NCBI GenBank assembly: GCA_913040875.1
Contig: CAJWHX010000214.1
Span: forward strand, 1-6,237
Length of the DNA stretch: 6,237 bases
Direction: 5' to 3'
Source: an uncultured Pseudomonadota bacterium
Lineage (GTDB): Bacteria > Myxococcota > UBA796
The translations under genes and the position numbers were made by a program. Numbering within the stretch: the stretch's first letter is position 1; each line of letters starts with the position of its first letter. Of this stretch, positions 1 through 5,442 are shown one piece after another. Under the pieces are notes generated by a model. The model saw nothing but the letters and a program-made list of their open reading frames with translations. It had not been told where the DNA came from and did no database searches.

Positions 1-768
1 GCAGCGATTCTAGTTGTATCCATTGCGATGTGGGGATTGTCTGGTGATTCAAACACTGTACTAGAGTCCGAAACGGATACAACAACTGTGGTGGATCAAG
101 AAGTTCCTGAAATCCCAATGGTTCCTAAAGTTACAGTGAAGAAGGACGGTGGATCGAATGGTTCTGTGGATCCAGTAGTAGACAAAGACACTCCAGAACC
201 GACTGAGACTGTCAACAGTGTACAATCTGTAGATGCGGTACAATCTGCTGAGACAGGTGTGGACGTTCAAAATGCAGAAGAGAACTCTACGGTGAAGCCT
301 AAGGCACCCGCCGGAGAACCAATCTCCAGTACGCCAGTCGCTCAACCCAAATCAAACAGTACGGTAACTAGCGTTGGTACGCAAAGCACAAAGCCACAAA
401 CGAAGGTTCCACCCAAGCCGGCCAAAAAATCGACACCAGCCAAACCAAAAGTAAAAAAGAAGCCGGCACCTCAAAAGCCAAAGACAAAACCGAAGCCCAT
501 TCCACAGAAGGATCCACAAGAGGACAATGGATGGGGTGCTGTACAATCTGGAGGCTGGGGCGCCGAGACGTGTGGAGTAACGGTAAAATCAAATGTATCG
601 ACGGCAAAAGTGTACATTGATGGCGTGCAGAAGGGTTCTGTTGGTAAAAATTTGTCCGTTGACTGTGGCCAACACAAGATGGAAGTTCGCTCTGAAGGAT
701 ATAAATCCAAGACTCGAACCATAGATTTAACGAGTGACGCCTCGTTTACAATCGATCTGTCTCGGTAA
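1..768 (+). CDS. Membrane-anchored protein with Lys/Pro-rich linker and C-terminal PEGA domain (5' partial)
   Basis: The reading frame is already open at base 1, so this is the C-terminal 255 residues of a longer protein. ATG at 28 would be an internal Met. The first ~14 visible residues (AAILVVSIAMWGL) look like the end of a transmembrane helix. A low-complexity linker follows to about residue 175: first acidic and Ser/Thr/Val-rich, then a Lys/Pro-rich stretch at 136-170. A short GWGA...GWGA repeat lies at 178-188. Residues ~192-255 match a PEGA domain, with AKVYIDG, a small-residue turn, and GQHKMEVRSEGYKSK. PEGA domains are small beta folds usually outside the membrane, often at the C-terminus of surface proteins or of receptor Ser/Thr kinases. 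The missing N-terminal part could be a kinase or another cytoplasmic domain, but nothing visible decides. Cys191 and Cys222 flank the first half of the PEGA domain and could form a disulfide (inference). Confidence 0.85.
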   Translation, partial: AAILVVSIAMWGLSGDSNTVLESETDTTTVVDQEVPEIPMVPKVTVKKDGGSNGSVDPVVDKDTPEPTETVNSVQSVDAVQSAETGVDVQNAEENSTVKPKAPAGEPISSTPVAQPKSNSTVTSVGTQSTKPQTKVPPKPAKKSTPAKPKVKKKPAPQKPKTKPKPIPQKDPQEDNGWGAVQSGGWGAETCGVTVKSNVSTAKVYIDGVQKGSVGKNLSVDCGQHKMEVRSEGYKSKTRTIDLTSDASFTIDLSR

Positions 769-822
769 GCCAGTGCAAGTTCTTTGGCAGGGTACTTTTC
801 TGGTACTACAGAGAGATACTGA

Positions 823-1980
823 ATGAGTAACTTGAATATACAAGGGGCTCTGCAAGAGTATGGTGTTCTTTCAGGTATGTCTTCACACCAACTAGGCACC
901 TTATTTGCACAGTGTGCAGAGGAACAGAAGAATCTTCAAGAGGCGTTAAACGCTGGCGTGTTGCCATTTTGGTCGTTGGACAATCGTTCCACTGAGATAG
1001 AAACTTGGAAAGATAAGCTGAATGCCTACGACAAGATGATCGTTGTCGCCTCACCAATGATCGTACAAAGTATTCAGCATATCGAGACAACATATAATGT
1101 CCGGTACATCACCTCAGTGACTTCTGAGGTGTCGGATTGGAAGGACACACTGCTGGTTGTTTTAGCCTCCGATGTTTGGATGAATGTGTGGTTGTCTCAT
1201 CATTTAGACACAACGAAGATATCTAAGGGCTCTATTGTATATTGCATTGAAGATGAAACGAGTATACCCAAAGATGTTGCGATTGCATCCGCTATTGAAC
1301 CTTCGATCGAGACAGGGGTGTTGGATGAAAGGTTTGTTTGTTTTACCAATTTTGCAATGGCTTTACAGGCTGATTGGCGTGCAGCGTTAGACGGTATCAA
1401 GCGTGGTGTGGAGCGCATTTCCACCTCAACAGTTTGGGACAATACATCTGCTCTGTTGGCAGTCTTAGCGTGTGGACTGGATTTTCAACCACATGTTGAG
1501 ACCGTTTTTGTAGCCGATGTTGACTGTTGGCAGGAGGTTCAATCTCTATCGATTTTGACAGGACGGATGGAGTCCAGAATGTCATCGGAGTTAATTTCTC
1601 AGAGCCGTTTGGTCCTCTCGCAAACGGTTCAAATCGGAGAAGAGGGCATCTTTAATATGCTTTCGGCCAATCCCAAGCAGTTGGTGATACTATTGCGTCC
1701 GGAACAACAGAGTGACGAATCTCCCTTGATTCGAAGCCTGCAAGTGCAGTACAACGTTCTCCAGCAATGGTTGTTCAATGAGCAGGTACCACATGTCATT
1801 TGGGATATCCCCAACAATTGGACCACGACAACGAGAATGGCTTTTCGAATTCAATGGATACATCGAAGTATGTTGACGGTTGCGATGCAAGGGGACGACC
1901 CCACACTCTATGATGCGGCAGATCGGTGGAGGGAAACGTCGACAAATCTGTGGAATCGGTTAGGTTCCAGTCTAACTTAG
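823..1980 (+). CDS. Divergent phosphoglucose isomerase-fold protein, probable pseudoenzyme
   Basis: This 385-residue protein appears to be a highly divergent homologue of glucose-6-phosphate isomerase. The order of segments follows PGI: a first Rossmann-like strand/loop (~70-85), a second (~108-128), the segment normally holding GGRxSVL (~160-190, here IETGVLDERF followed by a typical PGI helix pattern), the Glu/His region (~235-290) and the C-terminal helix region (~320-381, VPHVIWDIP ... WNRLG against the PGI pattern VPNLIVNIP ... FALLG). By my hand alignment the key residues are lost: the GIGGS loop is VASPM; SKSGGT is ASDVWM (115-120); the GGR Arg is Glu163; the catalytic His falls on Glu274; the C-terminal Gln and Lys fall on Asp359 and Ala366. 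Only a Glu (E250) may remain. It is also shorter than usual PGI (about 450-550). A weak ribosome site GAGAGA (811-816) precedes the ATG. It lies 54 bases after the PEGA gene and 32 before the YfgM-like gene. Homology is moderately sure; loss of isomerase activity is inferred. Confidence 0.72.
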   Translation: MSNLNIQGALQEYGVLSGMSSHQLGTLFAQCAEEQKNLQEALNAGVLPFWSLDNRSTEIETWKDKLNAYDKMIVVASPMIVQSIQHIETTYNVRYITSVTSEVSDWKDTLLVVLASDVWMNVWLSHHLDTTKISKGSIVYCIEDETSIPKDVAIASAIEPSIETGVLDERFVCFTNFAMALQADWRAALDGIKRGVERISTSTVWDNTSALLAVLACGLDFQPHVETVFVADVDCWQEVQSLSILTGRMESRMSSELISQSRLVLSQTVQIGEEGIFNMLSANPKQLVILLRPEQQSDESPLIRSLQVQYNVLQQWLFNEQVPHVIWDIPNNWTTTTRMAFRIQWIHRSMLTVAMQGDDPTLYDAADRWRETSTNLWNRLGSSLT

Positions 1981-2000
1981 CGAAAGAGCGTTTGTTGTAG

Positions 2001-2006
2001 AGAGGG
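2001..2006 (+). promoter_or_regulatory. Ribosome binding site deciding the start of the YfgM-like gene
   Basis: The purine run AGAGGG touches an in-frame ATG at 2007 with no spacer, which is too close for initiation there. It lies 6 bases before the next in-frame ATG at 2013, a normal distance. This favours 2013 as the start. Confidence 0.6.
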
Positions 2007-2012
2007 ATGGCC

Positions 2013-2744
2013 ATGTCTGATGAAAGACAAGATGACTTACTACCAGAATTTGAAGATAACGAACAAGATGTATTGTTGCAGGTCCAAATGTGGGTTTACA
2101 ACATTGTTGTTGGTCAATGGAAAAAGTTATTGATAGGATTTGGCGGGATTTTGTTGATTGTATTGATCAACGGTTTGTACACTGACAGTGTTATTGAATC
2201 GCAGAGACTCGTTCATGCTGAGGTCGCAATGGTTAAGTATGAACTTCCTGAACCGAATCCCATGGCACAGTATGGCTTAGCCCCAATGGACAATCCAAAT
2301 GATTCCAAAAGAATGGAGTCTTTAAAGGCGTCTGCCAAAGAGTTGGAGCGGATTGCATCAGAGGCTTCCGGTGCGGCTGCTTGGTTCGCTTGGATGGATG
2401 CAGCTGCTGTATGGTCTAGAGCCAATGAGTCAGAGGCTCAGATCGTAGCGCTGACCAAAGCGACGGAGGTAGCTGCAGACGAGTCCCTAGTCTCTGTCGC
2501 AACGATGCAACTTGCCAATGTCTACCAGGCTTCAAAGAAGTCTACGGAGGCCATCGCAGCATTGGAGAGTGTCATTCAGTTAGCCAGTGCAGAGATGAAG
2601 GCTCAAGCCTGTCTTAATTTATCTCGAATGTATATGGATGCTGGAGATATGGAGAAGGCAAAAACAACGCTTGCACAAGTGTCTGAAGCCCCCATGGCTT
2701 TACAGAATGATATCTTACTTCTTCAAGCTCAGCTGGATGGGTGA
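2013..2744 (+). CDS. YfgM-like single-pass membrane protein with TPR-like repeats
   Basis: A 243-residue protein starting MSDERQDD. The ATG at 2007 would add two residues but has no space for its ribosome site. An acidic N-terminal stretch (about 1-20) is followed by one hydrophobic segment at ~39-55 (LLIGFGGILLIVLINGL) preceded by Lys-Lys, so the N-terminus should be cytoplasmic and the rest periplasmic. After a Pro/Asn-rich spacer, residues ~100-240 are Ala-rich and helical, with two or three TPR-like helical hairpins, clearest at ~162-192 (ATMQLANVYQASKKSTEAIA) and ~198-225 (ACLNLSRMYMDAGDMEKAKT). The layout and the position directly before a BamB-like gene match E. coli YfgM, an inner-membrane partner of SecYEG and periplasmic chaperones; sequence similarity is only architectural. 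Its stop overlaps the next start (TGATG), so the two are probably made together. Confidence 0.75.
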   Translation: MSDERQDDLLPEFEDNEQDVLLQVQMWVYNIVVGQWKKLLIGFGGILLIVLINGLYTDSVIESQRLVHAEVAMVKYELPEPNPMAQYGLAPMDNPNDSKRMESLKASAKELERIASEASGAAAWFAWMDAAAVWSRANESEAQIVALTKATEVAADESLVSVATMQLANVYQASKKSTEAIAALESVIQLASAEMKAQACLNLSRMYMDAGDMEKAKTTLAQVSEAPMALQNDILLLQAQLDG

Positions 2745-3958
2745 TGAACTGGCTTCAAACGCTGGGTTTTTTATGGGTATCAACCACGTCATCGGTTGAA
2801 GAAGGCTCTGCCAATCGTTCTCTTCATGAACCTGTCTTAAAGTGGAGACTCGATATCGTGCCGGAGTTGCAAAACTCTACCAGTGTACAATACTCTGGTG
2901 TGAGTACGTACAATGAACTGTTGTATTTGGGGACATCGAATCGGTCGGGCGTATTGATGGTTGACCATCGGTATGGTGTGCGAGTGGGGCGATTGAATAC
3001 CTCCGCCCCTGTTCAAGCGACCCCGACAATATTAACTGTGAACGGTGAGCAGCAATTGTTTGCTGTGGATCTGTCTGGGATGGTGTACGCTTGGAAATTA
3101 CCAACGCAGAGCACACAGGCTGTAAATGAGTCGTATCAGAGTAAGCCACAATCCAATCGCAGTCATGATCATCTAGTCTTGTGGGAAACAGCACTGGATA
3201 TACCCGTTAATACACCCATTGAAAGTGATGGCCAGAATCTATTTGTTTCAACAAACAATGATATAGTCTATGCCTTAGATCTAGCTGGAACAGTGAGATG
3301 GCGTTTCTCTCACAAAGTGTCGCCGACAAGAAAAGGAAATCTACAGCTCTTTGGGGCAGGCAGTCCATTGCTATTAGAAGACAGTATTGTCGTGGGGTTT
3401 TCAGATGGCGCAGTGCTTCGATTGTCAAAGAGTGATGGAACTGTATTGGAAAAGGTGTACAACGGCGATGGCCGGTATCCAGATGTGATTGCCAAGCCGG
3501 CGGCGGTACAAGGTGGGATTTTGATCTCTGGCTTCGAACAGCCTAGCTATAAAGAGTCTAAGGAAACTGTGCTCTGGAGTCAGTCTTTCGGTTCCGTACA
3601 AGGTTCGATTGTGGATCCTGTACAGGGGAACGACACAATTGTCTATCACGCTGGTTCGGATGGGAAATTACGGAAATTGGATACCACAACTGGTGCAGTC
3701 ATTTGGGAATGGGATTCAGATACTGGGGCAGCTTTGACAACACCTCTGTGGTTTGACGATCAGATATTGATTGCCAGTCACGTATCGGGTTTATTTTTAA
3801 TAGACTCGAGTACGGGGGCGGAATCTTGGCGGTCTAGACTACACCATCGTCAGACTGGGTACATGCACACTCCAGTGATTCATGAGTGTTCCATATATGG
3901 AATTACGACCAAAGGGTTCTTAGAAGAATACAGTGTGTGTAGCAAAACGGAACCATAG
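2744..3958 (+). CDS. BamB-like PQQ-repeat beta-propeller protein
   Basis: A 404-residue protein starting at ATG 2744, which overlaps the TGA of the previous gene. A GTG at 2741 in frame is an alternative that adds one residue. Beta-propeller blades are visible through repeated strand motifs ending in Trp: SGMVYAWKL (~111-119), AGTVRWRF (~181-188), DGAVLRLSKSDGTVLEKV (~221-238), DGKLRKLDTTTGAVIWEW (~306-323) and SGLFLIDSSTGAESW (~348-362), together with LYLGT and IVVGFSDG strands. This is the pattern of PQQ-like/YVTN repeats, as in BamB, the scaffold lipoprotein of the outer-membrane beta-barrel assembly machine. The size and the YfgM-like neighbour agree. Unlike classical BamB, no lipobox Cys follows the N-terminus; the only hydrophobic stretch is short (WLQTLGFLWV) and lacks positive charges before it, so the export signal is weak. 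It could instead be a generic PQQ-repeat periplasmic protein. Confidence 0.8.
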   Translation: MNWLQTLGFLWVSTTSSVEEGSANRSLHEPVLKWRLDIVPELQNSTSVQYSGVSTYNELLYLGTSNRSGVLMVDHRYGVRVGRLNTSAPVQATPTILTVNGEQQLFAVDLSGMVYAWKLPTQSTQAVNESYQSKPQSNRSHDHLVLWETALDIPVNTPIESDGQNLFVSTNNDIVYALDLAGTVRWRFSHKVSPTRKGNLQLFGAGSPLLLEDSIVVGFSDGAVLRLSKSDGTVLEKVYNGDGRYPDVIAKPAAVQGGILISGFEQPSYKESKETVLWSQSFGSVQGSIVDPVQGNDTIVYHAGSDGKLRKLDTTTGAVIWEWDSDTGAALTTPLWFDDQILIASHVSGLFLIDSSTGAESWRSRLHHRQTGYMHTPVIHECSIYGITTKGFLEEYSVCSKTEP

Positions 3959-3985
3959 CACTTGTGTCAAATTCTGTCCGCCTCC

Positions 3986-4014
3986 TTGCCAATTGGTCAT
4001 TCATATGTCATAAA
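3986..4014 (+). promoter_or_regulatory. Candidate sigma70-type promoter before the small charged protein
   Basis: TTGCCA (3986-3991, five of six bases of the -35 consensus) is separated by 17 bases from CATAAA (4009-4014, four of six of the -10 consensus). It sits in the 127-base gap after the propeller gene. No convincing terminator was seen in the gap, so genes 5-6 may also be read through from upstream. Confidence 0.35.
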
Positions 4015-4045
4015 TACACTAGTACCGACTCAATATCCAGTGTGT

Positions 4046-4054
4046 TGGTATACT
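4046..4054 (+). promoter_or_regulatory. Candidate extended -10 promoter
   Basis: TGGTATACT fits the extended -10 form TGnTATAAT with one mismatch. No -35 is seen at the right distance, as is common for extended -10 promoters. Transcription would begin near 4061, leaving a leader of about 25 bases that includes the GAGG (4077-4080) before ATG 4086. It competes with the TTGCCA/CATAAA pair 40 bases upstream. Confidence 0.4.
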
Positions 4055-4085
4055 CCCACCCAATCCTCCCTCCCTCGAGGTACTC

Positions 4086-4436
4086 ATGTCAGAGTCTGAA
4101 GAAACCCAGAGTCGAACTGGCTTTCGTAAATTCGCCAAGAAGATTTTGTCCGATGACGAAGGCAATACTACAGTTGACCCCAAAGAAATGTTGTCTTCTA
4201 TATTGCAGTTGTCTGATAAAGCTCGTACTGAAACGGTTCGGTTGTTGGCGAAGGAGTTCCGAGGATATTTAGATGCACTGGAAATCAAAGATGACGTGCA
4301 CGATCTGTTGACATCCTATTCTGTTGAAGTGCAAGCCTCATTTCGCTTGAAGCCTGTAAAGAAGAAGCCTGTAAAGCAGAAGGATTCTTCCGATGAACCG
4401 GATGCAGCATCTGATGAATCCAGTGGGGACTCATAA
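4086..4436 (+). CDS. Small charged helical protein, function unknown
   Basis: A 116-residue protein that I do not recognise. It starts at ATG 4086 after GAGG with a 5-base spacer. Residues 1-30 are charged (SESEETQ ... RKFAKKILSDDEG). Residues ~31-77 look like two amphipathic helices (DPKEMLSSILQLSDKARTET and LLAKEFRGYLDALEIKDDV). A probable beta strand, YSVEVQASFRLKP, spans 78-90. The tail holds a duplicated basic unit KPVKK-KPVKQ (89-98) and then an acidic Ser/Asp/Glu end. There is no signal peptide or membrane segment, so it should be cytoplasmic. The folded core at 31-90 looks like a real conserved domain, while both ends look disordered; a phasin-like or small adaptor/nucleic-acid-associated role is possible but unproven. 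Its stop overlaps the next start (TAATG), so its product is probably made in step with the YycJ-like hydrolase. Confidence 0.75.
   Translation: MSESEETQSRTGFRKFAKKILSDDEGNTTVDPKEMLSSILQLSDKARTETVRLLAKEFRGYLDALEIKDDVHDLLTSYSVEVQASFRLKPVKKKPVKQKDSSDEPDAASDESSGDS
4349..4376 (+). repeat. Short in-frame tandem duplication in the basic tail
   Basis: The 13-base unit GAAGCCTGTAAAG occurs at 4349-4361 and again at 4364-4376, a 15-base period. It encodes the repeated KPVKK/KPVKQ segment of the small charged protein. The near-identity of the DNA suggests a fairly recent slippage duplication. Confidence 0.8.
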
Positions 4437-5338
4437 TGCAGTCTTCGGAGGAAAAGATACACAACCCCAAGTTGTTGAACAATCAGCCTGATTACAACGA
4501 TACAGATCAACTGTCGATGGTTGTTTTGGGCTCTGGTTCCAGAGGAAATGCATATTATATTTGGAATCGAGATACGTCAGTGCTGATTGATTGTGGGTTG
4601 AGTACCAAGCAGATTCTTTTGAGGCTTGAAAAAGTTGGGATTTTACATCCTCAAGTTGATGCTGTGTTCATTACGCATGAACATACAGATCATGTATCCA
4701 GCTGTGCAATTCTTGAGAAACGATTGAACCGTTTGGGGCAGCAACCAACCTTTTATATGAGTCCGGGGACCTTTTGTGCAGCGCCGGAGAAGTGTTTACC
4801 TAAAAAGGTATCCTTAATCCGAGACCTAGAGATTGTTCAGATTGGTAGTGTGTTGGTGGAGGCTTTTGAAGTGCCTCATGATGGTACCGAGTGCCTTGGC
4901 TATAGAGTTGGATACAACGGTCACTGGGCCGGTGTGATTACAGACTTGGGTGACGTAACGGATGTAGTGATCGACAAAATGAGAACGATGACAACCATGG
5001 CTTTTGAGTTCAATCATGATGTTCACATGTTACAAAACGGCTCCTATCCACTTCAAGTGCAGGAAAGGATACTAGATTGGTCGGGTCATTTATCCAATGA
5101 CCAAGCAGCTGAAGCGCTTGAGCGTTCTGTATCCCCAAGATTGCAGCATCTCATCTTGGCGCATATTTCTGAGCAAAACAACTGTCCCGCTCTGGCAGAA
5201 TCCATCGCACGAAATGTATTGGAGCGTTCTTGTCATACTGATTTGGTCCATTTGCATGTGGCAGAACAAAACAACCCATCTCCCATCTTCACGGTTGATC
5301 AGAAACCAAAGATGGTTTTGCCGACAGCATTGATCTAG
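4436..5338 (+). CDS. Metallo-beta-lactamase-fold hydrolase, YycJ/WalJ family
   Basis: A 300-residue cytoplasmic enzyme of the YycJ/WalJ branch of the metallo-beta-lactamase superfamily, a branch described as metal-dependent DNA exonucleases acting on single strands. The family signatures appear in order: LGSGSRGNAYYI (31-42), LIDCGLS (50-56), the metal-binding ITHEHTDH (79-86: His81, His83, Asp85, His86), VPHDG (146-150, His148), GVITDLG (166-172, Asp170), the family-typical EFNHDVHML (191-199), GHLSNDQAA (217-225) and LAHISEQNN (241-249, His243). All expected metal ligands are present, so the enzyme should be active. About 27 N-terminal residues (polar, Asn/Asp-rich) precede the core. The upstream start is preferred over Met28 because ATG 4436 overlaps the preceding TAA and has GGGGA (4425-4429) 6 bases before it. 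Function at family level is secure; the exact substrate and its link to the small upstream protein are not. Confidence 0.92.
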   Translation: MQSSEEKIHNPKLLNNQPDYNDTDQLSMVVLGSGSRGNAYYIWNRDTSVLIDCGLSTKQILLRLEKVGILHPQVDAVFITHEHTDHVSSCAILEKRLNRLGQQPTFYMSPGTFCAAPEKCLPKKVSLIRDLEIVQIGSVLVEAFEVPHDGTECLGYRVGYNGHWAGVITDLGDVTDVVIDKMRTMTTMAFEFNHDVHMLQNGSYPLQVQERILDWSGHLSNDQAAEALERSVSPRLQHLILAHISEQNNCPALAESIARNVLERSCHTDLVHLHVAEQNNPSPIFTVDQKPKMVLPTALI

Positions 5339-5365
5339 TTCTTTGAATGGGGATCATGTATTCTT

Positions 5366-5389
5366 CAAAAGAGTATGTGTACTCCTTTG
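5366..5389. terminator. Imperfect hairpin/dyad after the YycJ-like gene; weak terminator or operator
   Basis: The perfect arms GAGTA (5371-5375) and TACTC (5380-5384) enclose a TGTG loop. After one A/C mismatch the dyad extends through CAAA (5366-5369) against TTTG (5386-5389). It lies 28 bases past the stop of the hydrolase gene. The stem is AT-rich and is followed by only a broken T run (CTTTGTTG), so it would be a weak terminator. An operator for the next gene is an equal alternative. Confidence 0.35.
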
Positions 5390-5419
5390 TTGAACGGTGT
5401 CTCATTTGATCATACATAG

Positions 5420-5425
5420 TATAAA
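5420..5425 (+). promoter_or_regulatory. Possible -10 box before the HEAT-repeat gene
   Basis: TATAAA matches five of six bases of the -10 consensus, but no -35-like hexamer lies 16-18 bases upstream. The only good -35-like word, TTGAAC at 5390-5395, is 24 bases away. If used, it would give a very short leader that begins near the ribosome site. Low certainty. Confidence 0.25.
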
Positions 5426-5432
5426 ACTTCCT

Positions 5433-5437
5433 AGGAG
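5433..5437 (+). promoter_or_regulatory. Ribosome binding site of the HEAT-repeat gene
   Basis: AGGAG, the best Shine-Dalgarno match in the window, lies 5 bases before ATG 5443 and fixes that start. Confidence 0.75.
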
Positions 5438-5442
5438 TGCAC

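Noticed and set aside
770..806. Possible hairpins (GCCA...TGGC; GTAC...GTAC) after the PEGA gene
   Set aside because: The stems are only four pairs with large loops and no T tract, too weak to call a terminator.
784..812. Promoter-like TTGGCA (784-789) before the PGI-like gene
   Set aside because: The -35-like word is good, but at 17 bases the -10 position reads TACAGA (3 of 6). The gap is only 54 bases, so read-through from the PEGA gene is as likely.
471..899. 142-residue open frame on the - strand
   Set aside because: It runs across the end of the PEGA gene and the start of the PGI-like gene and is antisense to both. The Pro/Lys-rich coding strand explains the absence of stops.
2741..2743. 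GTG start for the propeller gene
   Set aside because: The adjacent ATG at 2744 overlaps the TGA of the previous gene in the usual TGATG coupling form and is the stronger start codon; the difference is one residue.
3959..4060. Terminator after the propeller gene
   Set aside because: Only a bulged pairing of AGTACC (4021-4026) with GGTATACT (4047-4054) was found, without a T run.
3964..4272. Open frame on the + strand overlapping the promoter gap and the small charged protein
   Set aside because: It lacks a ribosome site and its Cys/Ser/Leu-rich product has no domain pattern. It overlaps the better-supported gene starting at 4086 in another frame.
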